This document shows, piece after piece, positions 8,267 through 16,199 of a stretch of 37,206 nt of DNA. Location of the stretch: the NCBI RefSeq assembly GCF_001514215.1, contig NZ_KQ948883.1:6657-43862 (forward strand). Reading direction: 5' to 3'. The stretch's first letter is position 1. Each line of letters starts with the position of its first letter. The notes beneath the pieces were generated by a model. That model searched no databases and was not told the DNA's origin. It saw nothing but the letters and a program-made list of their open reading frames with translations. This DNA comes from Streptomyces bungoensis (GTDB lineage Bacteria; Actinomycetota; Actinomycetes; Streptomycetales; Streptomycetaceae). The translations under genes and the position numbers were made by a program.

Positions 8267-9838
8267 TCACCAGGTGAAGCCCGGCTGCACGGCCATGCAC
8301 GCGTCCTCCTTGGCGCCGTTCAGCACGGCCGCCGACGAGGGGGCCTTGGTCGGGCTCTTGGTCTTCGGGTAGGCCGCGCCGGTGCGCCAGTCGGCGCCCA
8401 CGGCCAGCGTGATCCCGGTGACGCCGGTCGACCGGCGCACCTGCTTCAGCGGTATGCCGAGGGCCGTGGCCACCGCCTGGGCGTCGCCTTCCAGGTCCGC
8501 GCTCGGATACAGCAGGGCGGTCTTCGCCTCGGCGGTGGCGGTGGTGTCCACCAGGGCCCGGGTGAAGCCCTTGGCCCGCAGCGCGTCCGCGACGGCGGTG
8601 GCCCGCTGGGGCACCGGTGCCCGGCCGTCCGCGCCGGTGCCGTTGCGGACCTGCACCGCGATGCGGCCGTCCGGGGCGGCGGGGTCGTCCGACGTCCGCT
8701 GCTCCTCCCGGTGCTTGGCGCCGTGCCCGTCCAGCGGGGTGTCGTCGCGGACCATGGACAGCAGCTGGTCGGCGTCGCCGGGCGCGGGCACCAGCCGGTT
8801 GGTGTCCCGCGACCACTGCACGGTGGGCAGCGTCGTCATGGTGATCCGGCCGGTGGGGACCTTCTGCAGCTCGGTGGACAGGTCGTACAGCTTCTTCACC
8901 GTGCCGAGGCCGTCGTCGACCGTGAGCGCCTTGGTCGCGGCCTCCGCGAGCCGGCGCATCTCCCCCGGGTCGCCGAGCGTCGCGTTCGCGCGCAGCTGGC
9001 GGACCATCGAGGTCATGTACATGTGCTGGGCGTGGGTGCGGCCGAGGTCGGTGCCGTCCTCGAAGCCGTAGCGGGTGCGCAGCCACTGCAGGGCCTGCTC
9101 ACCCTTGACCGGATGGGTGCCCGCCTTCAGTTTCAGGCCCGAGCCGTGGCCGTCGGAGGTGTGCGACCAGACGTTCTGCCTGACGCAGACCGGGACGCCG
9201 CCGATGGCGTCCGCCATCGAGACCACGCCGGAGAAGTCGACCATCATGAAGTGGTCGATGTGGATGCGGGTGAGCTTCTGCCAGGTGGCGACGGTGCAGC
9301 CCGGACCGCCGCGGCCCAGCGACTCGTTGGCCATGGCCAGCGACAGGGCCGCGTACGTCTTCGTCCCGTCGGGGTCGGTGCACGGGGGGATCGGGATCAT
9401 CGTGTCCCGGGGCAGGCTGACCACCGACATGTTGCTGCGGTCGGCCGAGACGTGCAGCAGCATCTGCACGTCCGCGAGCGGCGGGCGGCCGACGTCGGCC
9501 TTGGAGCCGCCGAGCTTGAGGTCCGCGGCGGTGTTGCGGCTGTCGGAGCCGATCATCAGGATGTTCAGCGGCGTCTGGCCGGCCGCGTTCGGCGTCGCCT
9601 TGGGGACGTCGGTGACGCCGAGGTTCAGCCTCGCCTTCCTGATGTTGCCGTTGAGGTGCTCGTAGTAGAGGTAGCCGGCGCCCGCGGCGCCGAACACCAC
9701 GGCCGCGAGGCCGAACGCCGACCAGCGCAGGATCCGGCGTCCGCGGCGCGGTGCCCCGGGCCCGTCGCCACCGCGTCGTCCCCCGCCCGAGTGCCGTCCC
9801 CCACGGTCACCCGGCCGCGCCTGCGCGTCCAGCGCCAT
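8267..9838 (-). CDS. LCP (LytR-CpsA-Psr) family cell-wall glycopolymer transferase with LytR_C domain
   Basis: 523 aa. After a basic Gly/Arg-rich cytoplasmic stretch there is one transmembrane helix (about residues 39-58). The LCP domain starts at NILMIGSDSRN and includes the conserved Arg motif SLPRDTMIPIP, HIDHFMMVDFSGVV and GEQALQWLRTRYGFEDGTDLGR. A C-terminal LytR_C domain begins at about residue 380 (IAVQVRNGTG). LCP enzymes move lipid-linked anionic glycopolymers onto peptidoglycan outside the membrane. ATG 9838 follows a GGGAGGTCGGGGGG-like site; the longer frame to 9919 lacks this. It lies upstream of the propeller gene on the same strand, 184 bp away. Confidence 0.95.
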   Translation of the reverse strand: MALDAQARPGDRGGRHSGGGRRGGDGPGAPRRGRRILRWSAFGLAAVVFGAAGAGYLYYEHLNGNIRKARLNLGVTDVPKATPNAAGQTPLNILMIGSDSRNTAADLKLGGSKADVGRPPLADVQMLLHVSADRSNMSVVSLPRDTMIPIPPCTDPDGTKTYAALSLAMANESLGRGGPGCTVATWQKLTRIHIDHFMMVDFSGVVSMADAIGGVPVCVRQNVWSHTSDGHGSGLKLKAGTHPVKGEQALQWLRTRYGFEDGTDLGRTHAQHMYMTSMVRQLRANATLGDPGEMRRLAEAATKALTVDDGLGTVKKLYDLSTELQKVPTGRITMTTLPTVQWSRDTNRLVPAPGDADQLLSMVRDDTPLDGHGAKHREEQRTSDDPAAPDGRIAVQVRNGTGADGRAPVPQRATAVADALRAKGFTRALVDTTATAEAKTALLYPSADLEGDAQAVATALGIPLKQVRRSTGVTGITLAVGADWRTGAAYPKTKSPTKAPSSAAVLNGAKEDACMAVQPGFTW

Positions 9839-10025
9839 CCCCCCGACCTCCCACCCCCCGACGAGGCACATCTGCCGTCGTCCGCCGCATCGGATCGCAC
9901 ACACTAGCGGCGGCTTCACCCGTACGGGGGTGCACGGTGAGAAACGCCACTCCCGTACAACCTTCTGGGGGGTTGACGAACTGAGGTTTTTTCTGGGCCG
10001 GTTGGCGTGGGGTGCGGGGGCCGGA

Positions 10026-10196
10026 TCAGCGCCGGTACTGGTGGACGGCCGCCGGGCCGGGCCGGGTGTCCGCCGCGCGGGCCGGACCGGCGTTCGCGGC
10101 GATGATGAGGGCGGCGACGGCGAGCACGGCCGCGGCGACGCCTCGTGCGTACCGTGCGCTGGGGCGTCCGTAGGGGTCGGATGTACGTCCGTGCAC
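10026..10196 (-). CDS. 56-aa secreted or membrane-anchored peptide
   Basis: A short frame starting at GTG 10196 with GAGG six bases upstream and ending TGA at 10026-10028. The peptide has a polar basic N-terminus (VHGRTSDPYGRPSARYARG), a hydrophobic core (AAAVLAVAALIIAANAG) and an Ala-X-Ala-like site (ARA, then ADTRPG), i.e. a Sec signal or anchor followed by only about 17 residues. Codon third positions are strongly G/C, as in real genes here. A longer overlapping frame on the same strand (9916-10248) is Arg/Pro-rich and not convincing. Function unknown. Confidence 0.5.
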   Translation of the reverse strand: MHGRTSDPYGRPSARYARGVAAAVLAVAALIIAANAGPARAADTRPGPAAVHQYRR

Positions 10197-10305
10197 GGCG
10201 ACCTCGCAACGACAGCGACGTGTTCAGCGGGATTGATCCGCCGTTCAACCTAGGGGCTGCCGGACGCGGACGGCAAGGGGGCCCGGGGTAGTCGGGGAGC
10301 CCGGG

Positions 10306-11097
10306 TCAGACCTGGACCCGGCCCTGCCTGCGCACGGCCCCCAGGCGCAGGGCGCCGATCTGGACGGCGGCCTGGGTGGCGTCGTTCGGTACGTCGCCGA
10401 GCCCGCCGTTGGTGAGGGCGAAGGCGTCGGAGCCGACCCGCACCGCGGCCACGTCCATCGTGAGGACGACCTGCTGGTCGTCGGACGTGGTGGTGGCGAC
10501 GGTGACGTGCAGGCCCTCGCGCGCGTCCCCGACCTCCGGCAGCGGCACCTCGGTGACCTGCACGTCCTCGACCAGGTCCGTCTCCGAGGTGGCCGTGAAG
10601 CGGGCGCAGTCGACCGGCATCGTGCGCAGCCAGGCCAGCTGGGCGTCGACCTCCGCGGGCCGCCGGGCGCCGATCTGGTAGCGCAGCTGGGCGTCGGTGT
10701 CGGCGTCGTCCAGGCCGACGGCGACGCGCGCCGGGCCGCCGAGGAGCTCGTCGGCGTACAGGGCGTCGAGCAGGCGCTGGCACTTCCCGGTCGCGGTGGT
10801 CGCCTTCAGCAGGCCGTCCCGCCAGGTGGCCGCCCCGCGGGTCGCGGCCCAGGGCGCCCCGAGGTCGGTCTGCGTGATCAGCGCGGCCCGCGCCTGCTCG
10901 TCGGTGAGCACCGCCCCGTCGCCCTGCGCGGAGCTCTTCGCCGTGGGCGAGGGGGAGGCCACGGTGGGGAGGGGCTGCTCCGCGGTCGGCGGGTGTTCCA
11001 GCCCCAGGGCCGCGCACCCGGTGACGGCGAGCAGCCCGGCGGCGGAGGCGGCGAGAACGGCGAGCGGGAGGGCACGGGGGCGTATCGCGGCGGTCAT
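10306..11097 (-). CDS. Lipoprotein with sensor-like extracytoplasmic domain
   Basis: 263 aa. The signal peptide ends in the lipobox VTGC with the lipidated Cys at 28. A Pro/Ser linker is followed by a globular domain of about 190 residues containing Cys pairs (KCQRLLDALYADELLGG and VDCARFTAT) and a beta-rich second half (LHVTVATTTSDDQQVVLTMD). It resembles the PknH-type sensor domain found on many actinobacterial lipoproteins; the ligand is unknown. ATG 11097 follows AGGAGGCACCCCGAG-type sequence. The gene upstream is divergent, and a 415-bp non-coding region separates them. Confidence 0.85.
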   Translation of the reverse strand: MTAAIRPRALPLAVLAASAAGLLAVTGCAALGLEHPPTAEQPLPTVASPSPTAKSSAQGDGAVLTDEQARAALITQTDLGAPWAATRGAATWRDGLLKATTATGKCQRLLDALYADELLGGPARVAVGLDDADTDAQLRYQIGARRPAEVDAQLAWLRTMPVDCARFTATSETDLVEDVQVTEVPLPEVGDAREGLHVTVATTTSDDQQVVLTMDVAAVRVGSDAFALTNGGLGDVPNDATQAAVQIGALRLGAVRRQGRVQV

Positions 11098-11512
11098 CTC
11101 GGGGTGCCTCCTGGACGGGCTCGGACCGGGGGCCGGTGGGGGTGCCTCCTCTCACGGCACCACCGGTACGACCCGCTCACCAGCGCTCCCGGCCGTCCGG
11201 GTGAGGCGGCGGGCGGGAACCCGGGCGCGGTGTGCCGCGGGGCGACCCGGCTCGTCTCGGACCCGGCGGTGAGCGGTGAGCGACGGCGGGCGGGCGCGGG
11301 GCTCCGGCCGCTGCCGCCGTACTGCTGCGGGGGGGGGGCAGCAGTACGGCGGCACCCAGACGCGCTGCTCGTCACCCGGGCCGCTGCGGCCCGGTGCCGG
11401 ACTCGCCGTGGACGGGACCTGCTGTGGCAGGCACCCGCCGTGGACTGCTCCCGTCGCCGAGGGAACCCGTCCGGGTACTGAACTACTGTCGGAACGACGG
11501 AAGGAGTCCGCC
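11098..11512. other. Non-coding divergent region between lipoprotein and nucleoside hydrolase
   Basis: 415 bp without a convincing gene on either strand. Frames that run through it change character at 11513, where the hydrolase has its ribosome site. Its main content is the hairpin described at 11312-11354. The ribosome site GAAGGAG lies just before 11513. I could not pick a clear -10/-35 pair for either gene. Confidence 0.6.
11312..11354. repeat. Perfect 17-bp inverted repeat with a nine-G loop
   Basis: Left arm TGCCGCCGTACTGCTGC (11312-11328) and right arm GCAGCAGTACGGCGGCA (11338-11354) are exactly complementary, separated by nine G. It sits upstream of both flanking genes, so it is not a normal end-of-gene terminator. 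It could be an attenuator in the leader of the hydrolase mRNA, a protein-binding site, or an inserted element remnant. The CCGTACTGCT core recurs in two other intergenic regions of this window. Confidence 0.85.
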
Positions 11513-12484
11513 GTGACCGACCGGCCCGCCATTCCCGTGATCATCGACTGCGACACCGGCGTCGACGACGCCCTGGCCCTGCTGCTCGCCGTGCGTCACC
11601 CGGGCCTCGACCTCAGGGCGGTGACCTGCGTGGCCGGGAACACGGACGTCGACGGGGTGGTGCGCAACACCCTGACCGTGCTGGAGCGGGCGGGCGCCCC
11701 CGACATCCCGGTGGCCCGGGGTGCCGAGCGCCCGCTGATCGAGCCGGCCCGCCCGGCCCGGCACGTGCACGGCTCGGACGGCATGGGCGACCTGGGCCTG
11801 CCCGCGCCCACCCGGGCACCGGCCGCCGTGGACGCCGTCACCCTGCTGCACCGGGAGATCCTGGCCTCCCCGCGCCCGGTGACCCTGATCCCCACCGCGC
11901 CCCTGACGAACATCGCCCTGCTGCTGCGCACCCACCCGGAGGTGACCCGCAACATCGAGCGGATCGTGTTCATGGGCGGCGCGGTCGCCACCGGCAACGC
12001 CACGCCGGTCGCCGAGTTCAACGTCTGGCACGACCCCGAGGCGGCGGCGATCCTGCTGACCGCCGGGGTGCCCGTCACCATGTACGGCCTCGACGTCTTC
12101 ATGCGGGTCGTCGTCCCCGGCACCGAGGTCCACCGGCTGCGCGCGAGCACCGACCCCGGCACCCGGCTGGCCGGTGAGCTCCTCGCCCACCGGCCCACCA
12201 CGCAGGGCGGCCCGCCGGAGGCCGAGGAGGCGGGCGGCCTCGGCGACGCGGGCGCGGTGTGCGCGGTCGCCGACCCCGGCGGGATCACCACCCGCCGCCT
12301 CCCGGTCGAGGTCTGCCTCGCTCCCGGCGCGGCCCGCGGCCAGACGATCGTCGACCGCCGCCCCCGCCCCGGCGAGTCCGAGATCCACGAGGGGACCCGC
12401 GAACAGGCACTGGTGGACGTGGCGTTGGAGGTGGACGTCGAGCGGTACGTGAAGCTGTACCTGGAGACGGTGGAGCGCCCGTAG
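11513..12484 (+). CDS. Inosine-uridine-preferring nucleoside hydrolase family protein
   Basis: 323 aa. Hydrolyses the N-glycosidic bond of ribonucleosides, giving base and ribose, in nucleoside salvage. The Ca-binding N-terminal signature DCDTGVDDALALLLA is present at residues about 11-25, with ITPTAPLTNIA-like (TLIPTAPLTNIALLL), FMGGAVATGNATPVAEFNVWHDPEAA and a C-terminal GDAGAVCAVADP segment. The usual His-Asp of that last motif is represented only by the Asp, so substrate preference may differ. Length matches the family. GTG 11513 has GAAGGAG at good spacing. Apparently monocistronic; converges on the Ni/Co permease with 17 bp between. Confidence 0.93.
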   Translation: MTDRPAIPVIIDCDTGVDDALALLLAVRHPGLDLRAVTCVAGNTDVDGVVRNTLTVLERAGAPDIPVARGAERPLIEPARPARHVHGSDGMGDLGLPAPTRAPAAVDAVTLLHREILASPRPVTLIPTAPLTNIALLLRTHPEVTRNIERIVFMGGAVATGNATPVAEFNVWHDPEAAAILLTAGVPVTMYGLDVFMRVVVPGTEVHRLRASTDPGTRLAGELLAHRPTTQGGPPEAEEAGGLGDAGAVCAVADPGGITTRRLPVEVCLAPGAARGQTIVDRRPRPGESEIHEGTREQALVDVALEVDVERYVKLYLETVERP

Positions 12485-12501
12485 GGCCGTCCACGGGGCC
12501 G

Positions 12502-13596
12502 TCAGTCGGTGGCCGCCGGAACCCGCGCCGCCCAGCGCTCCTCCACCCGCCCGATCCGCCAGTACGCCAGCGCCGCCGCCCACACCACCACGAACAGCCC
12601 GACGATGACGTAGCCGACGCTGTCCAGGTCCAGCCCGGCGATCCAGCCGGTGACGGCGTCGGTCAGGTCGAGCTTGTCGTGCAGGACGCCGACCAGCTCG
12701 ATCGTGCCGATGAGGAAGGCGACCGCGATGGACAGCCCGGTGATGGTGAGGTTGTAGAACACCTTGCGGACGGGGTTGGAGAACGCCCACTGGTAGGCGA
12801 AGTTCATGAACGTGCCGTCGAGCGTGTCGAACAGGCTCATCCCGGCGGCGAAGAGCAGGGGCAGGCACAGGACCGCGTACCAGGGCAGGCCGGCCGCCGC
12901 GCCCGAGCCGGCCATCACCATCAGCGTGACCTCGGTGGCCGTGTCGAAGCCGAGCCCGAAGAGGAAGCCCAGCGGGAACATCTGGCCGGGCCGGGACACC
13001 GACTTGGTCAGCCGGCCGAGGATCCGGTTCATGAACCCCCGTGAGTCCAGGTGCTGTTCGAGCTCCCGCTCGTCGTACGTCCCCGCCCGCATCGCCCGGA
13101 AGACCCGCAGAATGCCGGCCAGGGCGACCAGGTTGAGGGCGGCGATGAGGTAGAGGAAGGCGCCCGAGATCGTCGTGCCCATGAAGCCGAGCACCTGGTG
13201 GGTGCGTGAGTGCTCGTTCATGACCCGGCCGGCGAGCCGGGTGCCGCCCGCGATCAGCAGGGCCAGCACCACGACCACGCTGGAGTGCCCCAGGGCGAAC
13301 CAGAAGCCCACCGACACCGGCCGCTTGCCGTCGGCCATCAGCTTGCGGGTGGTGTTGTCGATCGCGGCGATGTGGTCGGCGTCGAAGGCGTGCCGCATGC
13401 CGAGGGTGTAGGCGGTGACGCCGAGGCCGATGCCGAAGACGTCCTGGCCCACGTGGTAGTGCCCGGGGGCGACGAGCAGGATCAGTACCCCGAAGGCGGC
13501 GACGTGCAGGGCGGCGATCACGGCCAGCAGGCCCGCCGTCCTGACCGTGTCCTCGCGTCGCCAGCGGAAAGAAGCAGGGTTGGCCATCAGGTTCAC
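12502..13596 (-). CDS. NiCoT-type nickel/cobalt permease, probably cobalt
   Basis: 364 aa integral membrane protein with about eight helices. It carries the NiCoT signature HAFDADHIAAIDN in helix 2 and further conserved segments (FALGHSSVVV, LGFDTATE, GMSLFDTLDGTFM). The family (HoxN, NixA, NhlF) imports Ni or Co ions. Cobalt is the likely substrate here because the leader carries a cobalamin riboswitch. Start GTG 13596 with GAGGTG upstream; ATG 13587 is an alternative three codons in. An ArsR-type regulator is divergently encoded. Confidence 0.93.
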   Translation of the reverse strand: MNLMANPASFRWRREDTVRTAGLLAVIAALHVAAFGVLILLVAPGHYHVGQDVFGIGLGVTAYTLGMRHAFDADHIAAIDNTTRKLMADGKRPVSVGFWFALGHSSVVVVLALLIAGGTRLAGRVMNEHSRTHQVLGFMGTTISGAFLYLIAALNLVALAGILRVFRAMRAGTYDERELEQHLDSRGFMNRILGRLTKSVSRPGQMFPLGFLFGLGFDTATEVTLMVMAGSGAAAGLPWYAVLCLPLLFAAGMSLFDTLDGTFMNFAYQWAFSNPVRKVFYNLTITGLSIAVAFLIGTIELVGVLHDKLDLTDAVTGWIAGLDLDSVGYVIVGLFVVVWAAALAYWRIGRVEERWAARVPAATD

Positions 13597-13628
13597 GCTC
13601 CAGCACCTCGTGGATCATCTCGTGAGCT

Positions 13629-13812
13629 GCCGTGGCCGGTCTCCTGGCTTACGGGGCGGTGCGTTCGCCGTCTCTGCCTTCCCAGCCGTACGAACGGCCA
13701 GTGGCCCGGCGGAAGCCGGACGGGACGTGAACTCCCCGATCACAGTGGCGAGGGCCGCGCCGGCATGGACCCCTGAGGGGCCGTCACCGGCTTCCCGAAC
13801 ACCACGGCGTGC
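13629..13812 (-). promoter_or_regulatory. Cobalamin riboswitch
   Basis: Read on the minus strand, the leader of the permease shows the riboswitch elements in order: GGGAAGCCGGTG near 13800, the core GCCACTGTG (complement of 13741-13749) and the closing AGCCAGGAGACC (complement of 13638-13649), followed 42 bases later by the permease start. Total length about 180 nt is normal. Bound adenosylcobalamin would be expected to lower permease expression. Confidence 0.9.
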
Positions 13813-13835
13813 CCACCGTAGGGGCACGGGGGAGC

Positions 13836-13863
13836 GCCTGCATAGCTGCGTATCCGCGCAGGT
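13836..13863. promoter_or_regulatory. Candidate operator of the ArsR-type regulator
   Basis: Between the riboswitch and the regulator gene, CCTGC (13837-13841) and GCAGG (13858-13862) form an inverted pair around ATAGCTGCGTAT, itself partly symmetric (ATA...TAT). The size and position fit an ArsR-family operator in a divergent promoter, but the symmetry is imperfect. Confidence 0.3.
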
Positions 13864-13899
13864 ATTCAAGATCACACGGCGGCCTGCGAGGATGACGCC

Positions 13900-14244
13900 A
13901 TGCATCTCGTGCCCGCCGACCGTGCCGGCCGTCGCACCATCGACGGCCACCGGGTGTGCGACGCGATCGCCGCCATCGGCGACACGGGGCGTCTGCGCAC
14001 CTGGGCCGACCGCTTCTCCCTGCTGGCCGACGCCAACCGGCTGGCCCTCCTCCTGGCCCTCCACCGCACCGGCCCGCTGGCGGTCTCCGACCTGGCCGTC
14101 GCCACCGGCATGAACGACCCCGCCGTCTCCCAGGCGTTGCGGCTGCTGCGGGCGGCGGGGGTCGTGGCGGGCGAGAAGGAGGGGCGGGTGGTCCGCTACC
14201 GGGTGGTGGACCCCGAGGTGGGGGCGTTGCTGGGGCACTGCTGA
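13900..14244 (+). CDS. ArsR-family metal-responsive repressor
   Basis: 114 aa, the usual size for ArsR/SmtB proteins. The winged helix is clear: LLADANRLALLLALHRTGPLA, recognition helix NDPAVSQALRLLRAAG, wing GEKEGRVVRYRV. Potential metal ligands sit at both ends (His2, His17, Cys20 and the C-terminal His113-Cys114), reminiscent of the Ni/Co sensors NmtR and KmtR, although I cannot assign a coordination site. It is divergent from the riboswitch-controlled Ni/Co permease, so cobalt or nickel sensing is the natural inference. Confidence 0.88.
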   Translation: MHLVPADRAGRRTIDGHRVCDAIAAIGDTGRLRTWADRFSLLADANRLALLLALHRTGPLAVSDLAVATGMNDPAVSQALRLLRAAGVVAGEKEGRVVRYRVVDPEVGALLGHC

Positions 14245-14270
14245 GGAGCGGCCCAGGTGATGCCGGCCCG

Positions 14271-14843
14271 TCAGCGGACGACGTCGAAGACGTTCTTCTG
14301 CAGGCCGTTGGCGTACACCTCGTGCTCGACGAGGCGCAGCTTCTGCGTGTCCTTGTCCGTGGTGCTGAACAGCCGCTTGCCCGCGCCGAGCAGCAGCGGG
14401 AAGACGAGCAGGTGGTAGCGGTCGATCAGGCCGGCGTCCGAGAGGGACCGGTTCAGGGAGGCGCTGCCGTGGACGATGACCGGTCCGCCCTCGGTCTCCT
14501 TCAGCGCGGCGACCTCGTCGAGCGAGCGCAGGATCGTCGTCTCGCCCCAGTCCGCCACCAGGTCGCCCTCGGCGAGAGTCGTGGAGACCACGTACTTCGG
14601 CATCACCTTGTAGTCGGCGAACTCCGCCATGCCCGGCCACACCGGGCTGAACGCCTCGTAGCTGACCCGCCCCATCAGCATCGCGGTGGCCTCCTTCTGC
14701 TCCCGGCCCTTGATCTCGAAGGCCTCGGGCAGGAAGTCGATGCCCTTGAACGTCCACCCGGCGTTCCGGTAACCGGGCTCGCCGCCCGGGGCCTCCACCA
14801 CGCCGTCGAGCGAGATGAAGGCGGTGCTGATGAGGGTGCGCAT
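14271..14843 (-). CDS. RibD C-terminal/dihydrofolate reductase-like protein
   Basis: 190 aa, a stand-alone DHFR-fold domain of the RibD_C type. It opens with MRTLISTAFISLDGVVEAPGG and has the NADPH-binding-like segments AMLMGRVSYEAF, VVSTTL, GGPVIVHGSASLNRSL and YHLLVFPLLLGAGKRLF. Members of this family are small NADPH-dependent reductases of mostly unknown substrate; riboflavin or folate reduction is not implied. The start at 14843 gives the normal N-terminus. It converges on the ArsR gene. Confidence 0.92.
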   Translation of the reverse strand: MRTLISTAFISLDGVVEAPGGEPGYRNAGWTFKGIDFLPEAFEIKGREQKEATAMLMGRVSYEAFSPVWPGMAEFADYKVMPKYVVSTTLAEGDLVADWGETTILRSLDEVAALKETEGGPVIVHGSASLNRSLSDAGLIDRYHLLVFPLLLGAGKRLFSTTDKDTQKLRLVEHEVYANGLQKNVFDVVR

Positions 14844-15066
14844 CTGGGGTCCTCGGTGTCTCGTGTGCGGATGTCCTTCGGCCGGTCCGTGCCTGCCATG
14901 ACCTTCGACCGTCGCCCACGGGGAAACTCATCGGCCGGCGCGGGCCTCTTCGGCCGGTGCGCCGGTGACGGTGGTGAGACGGAGTCCGGTTCGTCCTCGC
15001 TGCCGGGCGCGGCGGTCATGACGGCCGGTACGCCAAGGGGCTCGAGGGACGGTGAGACGAAAGGGC

Positions 15067-15108
15067 CCGGCGAGGCCGCCGTCCGGTGCCGGACGGCCGC
15101 CTCGCCGG
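15067..15108 (-). terminator. Terminator downstream of the aquaglyceroporin gene
   Basis: A 20-bp stem with one mismatch and a TG loop (arms 15067-15086 and 15089-15108), starting 30 bases beyond the stop at 15138. The rest of the 294-bp gap 14844-15137 shows no convincing gene. Confidence 0.75.
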
Positions 15109-15137
15109 CCGCGGCCGCGTGCCTCGGGGGCGGCGCC

Positions 15138-16088
15138 TCAGAACTCCTCGTCCTCGTTCTTCACCGGCCGGGTGCGGCCCGGCTCGGGCAGTTCGGCGAG
15201 TTCGGAGCGCACCAGCAGGATGTCGCCGATGAACAGGTCGTAGACGATGATGCCGATGACACCGCCGATCAGCGGGCCGACGATCGGGATCCACCAGTAG
15301 TCGCTGAACGCGCCGGACACGCTTCCGGGGAACGCCAGGCTGCCCCAGCCCGCCGCGTACGTGAACAGGCGCGGGCCGAAGTCACGGGCGGGGTTGATCG
15401 CGTAGCCCGCGTTCGCGCCGTAGGACATGCCGATCGCGGCGACGGCGAAGCCGATGATCAGCGGGCCGAGGTTCGCCTTCACCGCCTGGTTGCGCAGGTC
15501 GATGACGGCGACGACGAACATGACCAGGAAGGCCGTACCGACGATCTGGTCGATCAGCGGGCCCGCCACACCGCCGTGGAAGTAGGGCGCCGGGAAGGTG
15601 GCGAAGATGGAGAACGAGGCGAGCGTGTGCCCGTTCGTCTTCGGCCCCTTCATGGCGCTGTCGAAGGCGCTGATCGCGTTGTGGTAGACGAGGTAGACCA
15701 GCGCCGCACCGGTGAACGCGCCGACCACCTGCGAGAAGATGTACGGCAGCACCTTGGCCCAGGCGAAGCCGCGGCGCACGGCCATCGCCAGCGTCACCGC
15801 CGGGTTGATGTGGGCGCCGCTGACGCCGCCGGCCACGTAGACGCCGAAGGTGACCGCGAGGGCCCAGCCCCAGGCGATCAGCAGCCAGTCGCCGGCCGCG
15901 AGGAAGATCGTCGTGGGGGTGGCGGCACGGCCCGAACCGGGCAGTGCGGCGACCGCCATCGCGACCACGCCGCAGCCGAAGGCGATGAGGACGAAGGTTC
16001 CCAGGAACTCCGCCAGGCACTCGCCCAGCAGTCCTCCCCGGGCTCGGAGCCTGGACGGCTTGATGAGCGGAGGGATTTCGACAGCCAT
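15138..16088 (-). CDS. glpF: Aquaglyceroporin (GlpF-type MIP channel)
   Basis: 316 aa, six-helix MIP channel. Both pore loops are intact: SGAHINPAVTLA and GYAINPARDFGPR. The Asp directly after the second NPAR is the residue that distinguishes glycerol facilitators from strict water channels. A charged C-terminal tail (GRTRPVKNEDEEF) is typical. ATG 16088 has AAGGGGGC upstream; the longer frame to 16139 adds residues without a ribosome site. No glycerol kinase or dehydrogenase gene is adjacent, so it is not in a glp operon here. Confidence 0.93.
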   Translation of the reverse strand: MAVEIPPLIKPSRLRARGGLLGECLAEFLGTFVLIAFGCGVVAMAVAALPGSGRAATPTTIFLAAGDWLLIAWGWALAVTFGVYVAGGVSGAHINPAVTLAMAVRRGFAWAKVLPYIFSQVVGAFTGAALVYLVYHNAISAFDSAMKGPKTNGHTLASFSIFATFPAPYFHGGVAGPLIDQIVGTAFLVMFVVAVIDLRNQAVKANLGPLIIGFAVAAIGMSYGANAGYAINPARDFGPRLFTYAAGWGSLAFPGSVSGAFSDYWWIPIVGPLIGGVIGIIVYDLFIGDILLVRSELAELPEPGRTRPVKNEDEEF

Positions 16089-16199
16089 GGAGGCCCCCTT
16101 GAAGAGAGCGGTACGGCCAACATCACCATCTTGGCCCACGATCGCCCGTCACGCAGTGCGGCGCTCGTCCCGTCGGCGCCGAGGGGGCCCGGCCGCGGG

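Noticed and set aside
9916..10248. 110-codon Arg/Pro-rich minus-strand frame
   Set aside because: The overlapping 56-aa frame has a better ribosome site, hydrophobic core and codon pattern.
10270..10304. Terminator after the lipoprotein gene
   Set aside because: Two CCCGGG words give only about a 6-bp stem; too weak to call.
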